Shown piece after piece: positions 54,830-64,000 of a stretch of 64,000 nt of DNA. The position numbers were made by a program, and so were the translations under genes. Source of the stretch: Hexactinellida sp. DTS-2022 (taxonomy: Eukaryota; Porifera; Hexactinellida); NCBI GenBank assembly GCA_028753945.1, contig JAPNXP010000001.1, positions 4,764,501 through 4,828,500 on the forward strand, written 5' to 3'. Below the pieces are notes generated by a model. That model ran no database searches. It was not told the origin of the DNA and was given only the letters and a program-made list of their open reading frames with translations. Each line of letters opens with the position of its first letter. Position 1 is the first letter of the stretch.

Positions 54830-54967
54830 GTGTCAACTATAGTTATTCTAGAATAACGGATAACTCATGAATTTTGAATTCAGCAAGAATTACCTTAGTT
54901 AGTACCCTAGGCCTAGGCGATTATTAATTTTAATCGCAAGCAAAGTGGCTAGTGAATATTTCAAATA

Positions 54968-55141
54968 CAGTAGATGTCGGATATAAGCACACTGGTTATA
55001 AGAACACATCGGATATAAGCACACTATGTTGGAAAACGGTTGCTATATACCCTATATAATTTATGTCGGTTATAAGAACATGCCGGTTATAAGCACATTA
55101 AGTGCAGTTCCCGACGATGTGCTTATAACCGGCATCCACTG
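54968..55141. mobile_element. pogo-like MITE, sister of 17770-17952
   Basis: Starts CAGTAGATGTCGGATATAAG and ends ATAACCGGCATCCACTG, TA on both sides. Differs from the sister by a short deletion and few substitutions. Confidence 0.85.
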
Positions 55142-55188
55142 TATAATAGTAGCCAGATAATAGATAATAGTAGCCAGATAATAGTATA

Positions 55189-55765
55189 CAGTAGAAGCCG
55201 ATTAATCGGGATACGGTTAATTGGGAAATTCGGTTAATCGGAAGAACAGGATAAGCGGGACTAGATGCCTACTCCCGAGGCCAGAGTGGACCATGGGTCG
55301 ATGGGTCATGGGTCATGGGTCAGATGGGTCACCTAAATAGATGGGTCAGATGGGTCATGGGTCACGGCTCCATGACCCATGACCCATGGGTCAATTTGGA
55401 ATTTCAATGTATTCTTCAGTTAAAATACGAATCACTCATCATCATCATTATTATTATAACATTGATGTGCATTGAAAGACTAAACATATTCGACATTGCA
55501 ACAAGTAGGTTTGTTGAGGTAATTATACTGTTATTCTGTTATTCTGTTAATGTTACAGTATAGTGTATAGAAATTTAAAATTGTGTGATGGGTCAATGGG
55601 TCACTCGATGGGTCATGGGTCAATGGGTCAATGGGTCATGGGTCAGAAATGGGATGGGTCAGATGGGTCATGGGTCACCAATGTTGACCCATGGTCCACT
55701 CTGCCCGAGGCGTCCCAATTAAGCGGCGCCTCGAGAAATGCGTCAAAATAATTTTCAGATGATCC
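55189..55765. mobile_element. pogo-like MITE interrupted by a hAT MITE
   Basis: Left end CAGTAGAAGCCGATTAATCG. The remaining right part (after the nested element) reads GTCCCAATTAAGCGGCGCC and fades near 55760. The right terminus is not sharply defined. Confidence 0.55.
55282..55703. mobile_element. hAT-type MITE, CAGAGTGGACC family, copy 2
   Basis: 422 bp between CCCGAGGC duplications (55274-55281, 55704-55711), with ATGGGTC arrays at both ends. The core, with CATCATCATTATTATTATAA, is shared with copy 3 in the reverse direction. Confidence 0.9.
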
Positions 55766-55794
55766 ATATTTTGGTGGCTTCCACCTAAGCTGAC

Positions 55795-56126
55795 CAGGCC
55801 TGAGCCCCCTGGAGAATTTGGGAATTCTTACTATCCAAATAAACTCCTTTGAATAGTGATTTGCTGCTCCGTTACTCTTTAACGGAAATAAGTAACGGTA
55901 ACGGAAGATTTAGTAACGGAGCACATCACTGACTAGCTAGTCTAGTAGACAAATTCTTACTATTCAAATAAACTCGTTTGAATATACCTAAGTAGGGCCG
56001 GTGGAAGCAGTTATAAAGCGGTCAGACCATGGCTTGACCGCTTCTTGCTAAGGTGCTAAGGTGCTAAGGCTATAACAAATTTGACTCAGCCCTCTCTAAT
56101 GCTATAACTTTCTGGCTACAGCCCAT
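55795..56126. mobile_element. hAT-type MITE enclosing a GTAACGG MITE
   Basis: Starts CAGGCCTGAGCCCCC and ends CTGGCTACAGCCCAT, between AAGCTGAC duplications (55787-55794, 56127-56134). Same family as 28325-28506. The motif ATTCTTACTATCCAAATAAA occurs on both sides of the nested element. Confidence 0.8.
55854..55931. mobile_element. Small GTAACGG MITE, nested
   Basis: AGTGATTTGCTGCTCCGTTAC to AGTAACGGAGCACATCACTG in outline, 78 bp; inverted ends as in 10121-11202 and 57987-58380. Confidence 0.65.
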
Positions 56127-56173
56127 AAGCTGACCCTAGTGCCACAGATCCGGGGACAATAATTTGGTGGGAC

Positions 56174-56315
56174 CAGGCCGCTGAGACAAATTATGGGCCC
56201 GGGGAAGAACTAATATGGGGCTCCTGTATTTTATTCTAGTCGGCCTATTTTATGCTTCTGGATGGGCCCAAGCTGGGCCCCGGGAATTTGTCCCCCCCCC
56301 CCTCTCAGTGGCCTG
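56174..56315. mobile_element. hAT-type MITE (CAGGCCGCTGAG ends)
   Basis: Starts CAGGCCGCTGAGACAAATT and ends CTCTCAGTGGCCTG. Flanks GGTGGGAC and GGTGGAAC differ at one base of eight. Confidence 0.7.
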
Positions 56316-56431
56316 GGTGGAACTGAGTCACAATGGAGTATACCCGAATAATTTCCCATTTCCCAAATTGTATTTTAGACTTCTATTAAAGGTGTCAATT
56401 ATACGTACAGTCGAAAAGTGTCAATTATACG

Positions 56432-56573
56432 TACAGTCGAAACCCTTTTTTTCTAACTAATTCTTTAAAGGCAGAAAATCCGATAGTTAGAATAAACCAA
56501 TTAAAATGAAAACAAATTTGAAATTTCTTACACATTTAGAATAAATAGTTAGTTAGAAAAAACCGGTTTTGAC
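56432..56573. mobile_element. Possible pogo-like MITE
   Basis: CAGTCGAAACCCTTTTTTTC and GAAAAAACCGGTTTTGACAG are imperfect inverted ends around an AT-rich middle with CTAACTAATTCT / AGTTAGAA repeats. Confidence 0.4.
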
Positions 56574-56875
56574 AGAGTTGTCTGAAGAGATCTGAAGTTG
56601 CCATAAGTTGAGAATATATATGGAGTATGCATAGCATTCTATACTCTAAGGCAATGCCGCGATTGAATAGACTTGGACCAATTTTATGTAAAACGTGTAT
56701 AATCATTTGATTGTATTTTACAATAATCACAAATCTGAGAAAATTGGTTGGAGATAGAGCATCGAAATGTATTACCATTGAATAGGAAGTTAAGGACGGG
56801 CTATCGATTGGATCCATTTACTAAGCTGTGACTATATTCCTACTCGAGATATTACCTCAATCTTTGAATTCACGT

Positions 56876-57296
56876 CAGAGTGGACCATGGGTCAACATTG
56901 GTGACCCATGACCCATCTGACCCATCCCATTTCTGACCCATGACCCATTGACCCATTGACCCATGACCCATCGAGTGACCCATTGACCCATCACACAATT
57001 TTAAATATCTATATACTATACTGTAACATTAACAGAATAACAGAATAACAGTGTAAATTACCTCAACAAACCTACTTGTTGCAATGTTGAATATGTTTAG
57101 TCTTTCAATGCACTTAAATGTTATAATAATAATGATGATGATGAGTGATTCGTATTTAACTGAAGAATACATTGAAATTCCTAATGGGTCATGGGTCATG
57201 GGTCACGGAGCCGTGACCCATGACCCATCTGACCCATCGATTTAGGTGACCCATCTGACCCATGACCCATGACCCATCGACCCATGGTCCACTCTG
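56876..57296. mobile_element. hAT-type MITE, CAGAGTGGACC family, copy 3
   Basis: 421 bp between ATTCACGT duplications (56868-56875, 57297-57304). Reverse orientation of copy 2, with the same core. Confidence 0.9.
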
Positions 57297-57689
57297 ATTC
57301 ACGTTTCCAAGGCAACAGAGGAATGTGATAACATTCCTTAACTGATTCTGAGATATTTTATGTAAAATAGCTCCTAGATGGGTTAATCACACCAATTTGT
57401 TTGAAAAAGCGAAATTTAACATTTTACATGCGTTCAAAGTTTTGGCATATTTTTCCTATTAGATAATATGGTGACGTCATTTCGACAAGTGGCACCTCAA
57501 AAAATATGCGTCTTGTATATGACCACCTTTATATAAAACAATTACATAAGTAGAATCACCCTGGATTGCTTATTTCGAAGGATAATTGCATTACATATAT
57601 TTAGTTGACTATACTAGTTCATCCATGGTCCAAGTCATTCAACCGCGCCATTGCGTTAGAGTATAGAATGCTATGGAGTATGTTATAAC

Positions 57690-57859
57690 CAGGCTTTCAT
57701 CCAGGCACAAATTATCTGCGCGCCTAGATTAAGTTAGAGCTCGCTCGCACGCGCCTAAAATACTCAATTAGTATAGTATTAAGTCTATGTGAGCATCTCT
57801 CGATTTTTGCGGGCCTATAATAGTTTTCTTTCAAAATGATGCGCCTGGATGAAACCCTG
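57690..57859. mobile_element. hAT-type MITE, diverged (CAGGCTTTCATCC ends)
   Basis: Starts CAGGCTTTCATCCAGGC and ends GCGCCTGGATGAAACCCTG. No matching 8-bp flanks. Related by its ends to 47885-48121. Confidence 0.55.
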
Positions 57860-57986
57860 ATGGAGACTACTCAGACTAATCGCTGTTTTCTGCCTCAGTC
57901 CATAGGTATGTTACGTGGGTGGTTTCGTCCCATCGCAGATACTCATCAGGATGATAGAGTACGCTATAGCGGATCTAGGGCAGTAC

Positions 57987-58380
57987 CAGAGATATGCTCC
58001 GTTACTAAATCTTCCGTTACTCCGTAACCGTTACTTTATTTATTCCGTTACTCTTGTTAAGTTAATCCGTTTACCTTTAATCAGTTACAGGTACCTTTAA
58101 TGCAGCGATTCCCAACCTTTCAACCGTGGACCCCCTATAGTCATTCTGTGGACCCCTTCCCATTGACCGTAATCATCTTGTGGACCCCAGGTTGGAAACC
58201 ACTGCTTTATGTAACGGTAACTGATTAAAAGTAACGCAGTAATGGCAATGGAATATGTTTAACGTAGTACAGGTAATGTAATGGAGAGTAACTGATTAAA
58301 GATAACGGTAACTAGTTAAAAGTAACGGATGTCCGTTACCATTACTTATTTCCGTTACTGAGTAACGTAGCACATCACTG
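57987..58380. mobile_element. GTAACGG MITE enclosing a hAT MITE
   Basis: CAGAGATATGCTCCGTTACT to AGTAACGTAGCACATCACTG. The repeats CCGTTAC / GTAACGG fill the element. It is split by 58103-58204. It lies between two short open segments (57902-57985 and 58381-58490) that may once have been joined. Confidence 0.65.
58103..58204. mobile_element. hAT-type MITE, 102 bp
   Basis: Starts CAGCGATTCCCAACCTTTC and ends AGGTTGGAAACCACTG, with GTGGACCCC repeats inside. The flanks CTTTAATG / CTTTATGT are similar but not identical. Confidence 0.7.
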
Positions 58381-59278
58381 GGCTGTGCGGACAGTCCGGT
58401 TCCTGTAAGTGAAACCTCGCCTGATGCTCAGGTAGGCGGAGAGAGCGGAGCTGCTCCAGTGAGGACCAGGGTACGGGTGAATGCGTAGAAGAGCTTATCA
58501 ACTCCGTACCAATTAAGTGATAAAGTATACGAGTTGATAGGGATAAATATAATCTTACATATTGTAGAGTACAACTACAGTCCTAATGTGTAAATTTCAG
58601 GAGCAAATTATTGAACAAATACAAAATATAGTTCTACTAACATCGAAAAGCCAAAAATCTGCGAAAAACGATGAAATTTGATCTTTCGTCAAGATGTGCG
58701 ACAACTAGAGTTGCTTTGATTGGCTTAAGTTTTTGTAAGAGCAATACGAACTATATATAGTAAAATCCCCAGAGTTGTGGAGGAATAGAAGAAATTTAGA
58801 TCTCTATGATTCCCCTAATGCACAGACTAATTATGTGGTGTAGCCAATCCCACCCCACCGAACCCTGCAGTAGTGGGGCGGATTAGCTAAGATTTTAATA
58901 ACAATTGTGCATCTAGTAATAAAAGCATCAAATTTGTTGTGCAACTAGAAAAATGTATATACAATGATTTAAGATCGGGAGGCACATAGAATTCGACCTA
59001 TATGGTTCCAATTATGCCATTTTAATGCCCATATATGGTAAATTGGTAATATGAATAATACTCCGCTACTTAACCTTATATTGCTTCCAAATGTATTATT
59101 TAGGTATAGGAAGTCGGCTATTCCGAACATTTTACTGTTTGAAGCTAAACTCTATCTAGTACAGAAAATGTGTTGGCCAATTAGTTCCAATTATGTCCAT
59201 ATATGGTCATGTGACTAATAATTCGGCTAATTTATGAAACATAGTTTCCAAGTGCATTAGCTAGGTATAGGAAGTAGG
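58381..59278. other. Stretch without recognised gene
   Basis: 58381-58490 is open on + (GCADSPVPVSETSPD...VRTRVRVNA, then stop) but is not recognised. 59100-59200 (GGTATAGGAAGTCGGCTATT, AACTCTATCTAGTACAGAAA) is repeated at 59264-59278 plus 59837-59890, a tandem duplication into which the next element inserted. Confidence 0.4.
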
Positions 59279-59828
59279 CAGGGAATGAAAGGTTCACGAA
59301 CGGACAGAATTGACGCAATTCAGTTCATCTCAAATTGACGCACGTTCAGTTCGTTCAAGTTCACCTCCTAACTTCAGCTCCTCTAGCGTTCGTTCAGTTC
59401 GTTCATGGGCTAACCCGCGTTCGTTCAATCCGTTCAATCCGTTCAATCCGTTCAATTCGTTTAGTTCAGTTCATTCAGTGTACAGTGAGTGGGTCGAACT
59501 GTTCCGTTTATGATGACTGTTCGATCCTCCATACTGTTATTGAAATTCAGGTTAAGAAGCTAGAATCTAAGCTAAGAGACACGAGTCCAATAGGGATGTC
59601 CGGAATTACCACTTTTGCAGTCACCTATTATATTTAATAAATCAATATATTTATAATTTATCTTTATTCAGTTTAGTTCGTTCAGTTCAGTTCATTCAGT
59701 TCGTTCAATTGCCATTCGGAAACCGTTGGCGTTCGTTCAGTTCGTTCACCGTGAATTCCTTAAAAGCCCTGCGTTCAGTTCGTTCAGTTCAAGTTCAATA
59801 AGTTCGTTCGTGAACCTTTCATTCCCTG
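59279..59828. mobile_element. hAT-type MITE made of GTTCA / TTCGTTCA repeats
   Basis: Starts CAGGGAATGAAAGGTTCACG and ends CGTGAACCTTTCATTCCCTG, between GAAGTAGG duplications (59271-59278, 59829-59836). Long runs of TTCAGTTCG and CGTTCAATC; no gene. Confidence 0.9.
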
Positions 59829-59836
59829 GAAGTAGG

Positions 59837-60181
59837 CTATTCTTAACATTTTTCAGTTGGAAGCTAAACTCTATCTAGTACAGAAAATTTGTTAGCCAAT
59901 TTGGTTTCATATAAATATAAATCTGTTTACCTCTAACAAATATTATGTGATAAAAGTTTAAAATTTGACACAATCAAATTACATGTTCTGATGGACATTT
60001 AAACTTAGAGTGGTACCTGAACATATCATCTGTATTCAAAAGGCCATTACTAGGCCATAAACATTATTAGTGTATTTAATATGTATCACAACATTTCCCA
60101 CTAATAACTTAACTACCTATATGTCAAATATTATATTAAGAATTAGAAATCTTAAATTAGACCACAAAGTTGTTCAAAATA
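59837..60181. other. AT-rich spacer
   Basis: Right copy of the short duplication noted at 59100, then AT-rich sequence without recognised features. Confidence 0.35.
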
Positions 60182-60375
60182 CAGTCAGGTCTGCTTATTA
60201 TGAACAAGATTTCGTCTGCTTAATGTGAAGATTTTTTATTATGAACAAGCCCTATGGTCCCAATTTAACAACTTACATATGGTTTGTATTAAATTGAGTT
60301 CGCTTATTATGAAGTCTCTCTATTATGAACACAATTTTTGGTCCCTTGAATGTTCATAATAAAAGAACCTGACTG
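60182..60375. mobile_element. pogo-like MITE (TTATTATGAACA family)
   Basis: Starts CAGTCAGGTCTGCTTATTAT and ends CATAATAAAAGAACCTGACTG, TA on both sides. The motif TTATTATGAACA recurs inside. Confidence 0.85.
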
Positions 60376-60598
60376 TATAATGGAAAATAATCTAAATAAT
60401 CATAATTTTATCAATTAATAAGCTATATAGCTAGTTCTGCGCACACTCTCCTTCACATGCACAAAGAGCAGTGCATTGCAGATTAGCTAGTTTGCATTTG
60501 CATTGACCACGAAAATCTTTTTTGCAGCCACAACACAACAGATTAGTTCATAACATGCTTTCGCTGCTTCGGGGAGAGTAGTCCAGTTTGGCTCATAC

Positions 60599-60755
60599 CA
60601 GTGGCGGCGCTGGCGCGGTACCACTGGTGGGGCACAGCCTACCTTAGGTGGGGCACACTGGCATTAATTTAAGCCTTTGCCCCAACTCAGGTGGGGCACG
60701 CTCAAATTCAGGTGGGGCACAGGCCCCACCTGGCCCCAACCTCCCGCCGCTCCTG
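60599..60755. mobile_element. hAT-type MITE (GGTGGGGCACA repeats)
   Basis: Starts CAGTGGCGGCGCTGGCG and ends CTCCCGCCGCTCCTG, between GCTCATAC duplications (60591-60598, 60756-60763). AGGTGGGGCAC is repeated four times inside. Confidence 0.85.
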
Positions 60756-60778
60756 GCTCATACAGTGCATCATCATTC

Positions 60779-61049
60779 TTAATCCATCCCCAGTTCTCGG
60801 GTGAAGGAAGTACATGAGCTAATTTCTGTGTCTGCCCCCATATGTGCCCACCTTGTAGGCTGCTCTCTTGATATGTTGCTCAAGTGTAGCATATATGGTG
60901 GGATGGCTCCTGGTGATCGTTTCTTGTGGAACAACTTTCTTCTGGATTCATTTGTCAGTAGGTGTGGTTGTGCGGTCATACATGAGTATAACAAATATTT
61001 CTATGATGCTCAAGCACTCAAATCACACATAGCTAGGAGCACAAGCTAA
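60779..61049. other. Open segment on both strands, unrecognised
   Basis: Open for 82 codons on + (VHELISVSAPICAHLVGC ... LWNNFLLDSF) and 71 on -. Base composition is higher in GC than its surroundings and the + frame has four Cys. It may be an exon or a decayed transposon part; I cannot assign it. Confidence 0.25.
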
Positions 61050-61767
61050 ACTAAGCAGCTAAAACTAAGCAAACTAAGTGAAAAGGCCTTCCATGCTGCC
61101 CAGGCAGTTTTCTTACCATATCCAACAAAAGTAATTGAAATGGTTCGTTTTTGACATACGTATAACACGAATATTCCACTTACCTTATTATAGGAAATTA
61201 ACGCGAATTTCTCCAAATCGCGTTAATTTCATGGAGTGTTAATTTCCATGACCTTAATTTCCTGCTATTTAGCAAAATTCTACAATAGATGGATAAACTT
61301 CCGAGCTACATATTTTCAGATGTGCAACTAGTTTGAGAGGATATACCATGTCATTTATAATATACTAAGGCAATGGCACTCATGTTTTCTTTTGGACCAT
61401 GGACTGGTTAAACGAGTCATTTTCATATGGCTTTGATTTGCAAATTTTTAGTCCCCTATAGATCACCTCATTATTGTATATTGTTAGCATCATTATGTCA
61501 TAGCATACTGATGTCAGGCCTCACAATCGAATAATATTTTTGAACCTGAATTCAGTGGAATGGGAACTTATTAAACAACCACAAGTTATTTTTATGTTCA
61601 ATTTTATTTACTGTACACCCATTATGTTTGTATTTGGTCACGATACGATTAGTTTAATGTAAAAACGAAGTAGAATTTTCATATAAATTCTGTTTTTACG
61701 AATTATTACACTCTTGTTTGTCATAATTGTATTGATTTCTTGTGGTATGCTAGCTACTAAGTGAAAT
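61050..61767. other. AT-rich stretch, with an AT-rich hairpin
   Basis: No gene. At 61193-61228 GAAATTAACGCGAATTT pairs with AAATCGCGTTAATTTC around a five-base loop, followed by two more TTAATTTCC words. Confidence 0.4.
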
Positions 61768-62190
61768 ATGCCACTACATAGTTGTTCGGCTCCAAATTGT
61801 AAGGGTAACTACAAATCAAATGACCGGTTCGCGCATTTCAAGATGCACCAGAAAGCAGATCAACTCAGACAAGGTTTATTCGGGCAATTTGCAGAGAAGA
61901 GACACACCGGTTCCCAATGGAGGCGATACATCGCGCAACATTGCACGTGTGAATCTAAAGCTGAAAGATATTCTTCACAAGTTTATCTACCGGGATTTCC
62001 CTCCTACTATTCTCAATTTGTCACATGCACAGTAGTCTCGAATCAGATGAAGATAAATAGTTTTCTCAGCTCTATCACTTATCCTGAGTCATACAAAGAA
62101 GAAAAGGATTCCAGGAAATGCAAGGTAAGTTCACATTTAGTTCCCTCCCTGAAAATTGGTCATTATGGTATCCCGATTAATATAGCTTGA
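61768..62190 (+). pseudogene. THAP / P-like transposase relic
   Basis: Opens MPLHSCSAPNCKGNYKSNDR and FAHFKM, the start of a THAP finger like the one at 21680. A frame change then leads to NLKLKDILHKFIYRDFPP in the second frame (61960-62020), matching the region KLKEAAVPSLLTRCP. No C-x2-H pair survives. It is a separate, older P-like insertion, without visible inverted ends. Confidence 0.6.
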
Positions 62191-62577
62191 TACGTCCTCG
62201 TATAGAATACTATAGCATCATGGTAGTGACTACCTATTAGTTAATTTGATCTCTGTTCAAGCCAGTGTAAGGTATATTCTCCACTTTCGATAAATAAGTT
62301 GGTTGTAGGATATACTCTTCCTGCATCGGTGTAGCAACGCGGTTTTTTGCGCCACTTGTGTCACAAGTGGCCCATTGACAGGACCACAAATGCCACTAAA
62401 TTGATATGAGTTAGTTAAAATATTATACTATGATTACTATCGTTATAAACTTGAAAACCTAGTGTTTTCAGGTCATGTTATGTCTATATTTGTACAGGTA
62501 TATGTATCCCTATCATCAGCCACTTGTGGCACAAATTTCGGATTTTCAAAATACTTTTGGCCGGATAAAGTAGTATA
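62191..62577. other. Spacer with CCACTTGTG palindromes
   Basis: GCCACTTGTGTCACAAGTGG (62351-62371) is a near-perfect palindrome. Related words occur at 62518-62530 and 63204-63228, the latter within the Tc1-type MITE. Confidence 0.4.
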
Positions 62578-62820
62578 CAGTAGAATCTCGTTAGTACGAA
62601 TACCAGCCAGGGGACCATCAATATGCGTTCGTTCGCCTTATCCGGTGTAAGCGCGTTATGGGGACCCCAGCGTTTTGGGCCCCCTGGGCTTTAAAACATT
62701 AGCGATATGGGGACGGGGTTCCTAAAACGTTCGGGATTTAGGGACAGGGGCCCTAAAACGCTGGGGTCCCCGAACCGCGCTTACACCGGGATTCGTATTA
62801 ACCCAATAGTATTGTGTTGA
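62578..62820. mobile_element. pogo-like MITE disrupted by a GC-rich insert
   Basis: Left end CAGTAGAATCTCGTTAGTAC matches 33946. The middle CGCCTTATCCGG is followed by the insert 62643-62788 and then GGGATTCGTATTAACCC. The right terminus has decayed. Confidence 0.6.
62643..62788. mobile_element. GC-rich palindromic MITE nested in the pogo-like element
   Basis: Arms GGTGTAAGCGCG ... GGGACCCCAGCGTTTTGGGC and their complements give about 40 bp of near-perfect pairing. The interior repeats CTAAAACG/CGTTTTGG. The GC content stands out from the flanks. Confidence 0.6.
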
Positions 62821-62859
62821 AAAGGCTTTGCAAATATTATCAAGTTAGTTATTAGTATA

Positions 62860-63421
62860 CACTAACCGGCCAAAAGTATTTGAACAGCAATAATTGGTAT
62901 TCCGACATTTGAGGTTATACCAGCATAATAACATTAGTTGATGTTACAAGTGGCAATTTACATGAAACGATGTGTAAAGAATAATAAAACAGCAAAGTTT
63001 TCGAATTTACATTTTTATGGAGGTGTTAAACTCATTAAATATATAATTAGCTAATTAAATAATTAATTTGTAATCATTAAGATGGAATGTTAATATATTA
63101 ATTCTGATAGCAGATTTGAATTCCACATGGTTAAATTACTCTAAGTGCTTAATTTCAAATCAATCCGAATATTTTCTGCTGTGATACAGCCACATTTCCA
63201 TTTGTGCCACTTATGCCACAAGTGGCACGTGGCAGAAACACTCATGCTACTTCGTGAATTTTTCAAAATTGAATAGAAATCACAATATTTTGTAATTTAT
63301 ATCTATAATAATATATTTATAGTCATTTCAGAGTAGTTTAGATAGCCGTCAATAAGTTACCGGACGAAGAATGTGTCTGCATTAAAATCCCTATTGTTCA
63401 AATACTTTTGGCTGGTTAGTG
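62860..63421. mobile_element. Tc1/mariner-type MITE (CCAAAAGTATTTGAACA ends)
   Basis: Starts CACTAACCGGCCAAAAGTAT and ends ATACTTTTGGCTGGTTAGTG, between TA duplications; 562 bp, no transposase. Confidence 0.8.
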
Positions 63422-63695
63422 TATTTCTGAATTAATAGAGATCGAGTTTTTGTGATTCCATTAGGTATTGCGACTGCCCCATGCGAAATTTGTGCCCCCT
63501 GAGATTTTTCTTAACTTTGTGTGATATATCTAAACTTTGGATTAACATTTGGAATATTTTGAGACTCAGCCCTCCTACAAGTCTCATAGCCCCACTCACT
63601 ATCCCTTTATGGCTACAGGCCTGTATCAATTCTTGTAAAATCAAACTACTAATTTAATGAGTTTTAATTAATTAATTCTTATTTGCTTCTAGTTG

Positions 63696-63852
63696 CAGAC
63701 TATCAAGGCGAACCCCAACCTTTTTCAACCGTGGACCCCCTTTACCAAATACCAAACGTTCTATGGACCCTTCCCATTGCCCCTAATACAAATTTAGAGA
63801 TCTTGTCGACCCCCTACTTCCATCCGCGGACCCAATTTGAGAACCGCTTCCC
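63696..63852. mobile_element. Diverged hAT-type MITE (GTGGACCCCC family)
   Basis: AACCTTTTTCAACCGTGGAC and the closing TTTGAGAACCGCTTCCC are the same type of ends as 58103-58204. Repeated GTGGACCC / TCGACCCCC inside. Borders are not exact. Confidence 0.5.
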
Positions 63853-64000
63853 TATCAGATGTTTGTTAAGTGAAGAGTTCCTCTGACGAATTATACTGCA
63901 AATACAAGTTTCACTCCTAATCTCAATACTAGATATAAGTTATAAGAAACAAGATATAAGAAAAACCTAAGAAATATGCATCAACAATGTAACCTGACTA

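Noticed and set aside
54621-54830. Histidine/threonine-rich frame
   Set aside because: It reads through the CA microsatellite of the Helitron 5' region.
57902-58490. Exon split by the GTAACGG MITE (VRYSGSRAVP joined to GCADSPVPVSE)
   Set aside because: Frame and duplication at the junction do not agree well, and neither part resembles a known family.
59310-59637. Two frames rich in Arg/Ser/Ile/Phe
   Set aside because: They translate the TTCGTTCA repeat of a hAT-type MITE.

Overview
This is a eukaryotic, very probably metazoan, AT-rich window dominated by DNA transposons. The evidence is spliced genes with GT-AG introns, THAP-domain P-superfamily transposases, Helitrons, hAT, pogo and Tc1 miniature elements, a Crypton-like tyrosine recombinase, MULE relics, a chromatin-type gypsy LTR element, a recognisable VPS41 gene and an exon pair resembling the N-terminal (MNNL) module of Notch ligands. 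An early-branching invertebrate such as a sponge would fit, but the species cannot be proved from the sequence. I saw no convincing LINE, SINE, rRNA or tRNA gene.

Host genes. (1) On the + strand, two exons (14140-14421 and 15234-15474) with good splice sites and matching phase encode an MNNL-like ectodomain. A phase-compatible exon with a transmembrane segment and short basic tail lies at 24667-24908, and the 9.2 kb between them is filled with Helitron satellite DNA and two nested P-like transposons. (2) On the - strand, 45948-41265, a four-exon VPS41 gene (about 900 residues, all introns phase 0) looks complete and intact. Its introns hold transposons, and one intron is flanked by a 14-bp direct repeat spanning both splice junctions.

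Layout. 1-3437: tandem copies of a hairpin-bearing repeat (family R), with four NRF-1-like palindromes upstream. 3438-12665: MITEs, a Helitron, and an old MULE gene (- strand) broken by several insertions. 12666-24908: the MNNL/TM gene with transposon-filled introns, including an apparently intact 952-residue P-like transposase. 25091-28290: a gypsy element with identical LTRs but no protease or reverse transcriptase. 28325-37600: MITEs, inverted family R copies, and a 2.8-kb element with about 560-bp terminal repeats. 37977-41090: a decayed FLYWCH/MULE transposon. 41265-45948: VPS41. 46240-53290: a 20-bp minisatellite interrupted by a P-type MITE, a hAT MITE and a head-to-head pair of Crypton-like elements. 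53303-63900: nested hAT, pogo, Helitron and Tc1 miniature elements and a last THAP relic.

The most useful general signal is the number of insertions that can be resolved to the base: about 17 hAT-type elements with perfect or near-perfect 8-bp duplications, three P-type elements with 7-bp duplications, four Helitrons at A|T and many pogo/Tc1 elements at TA. Nesting reaches three levels, so relative insertion order can be read directly.
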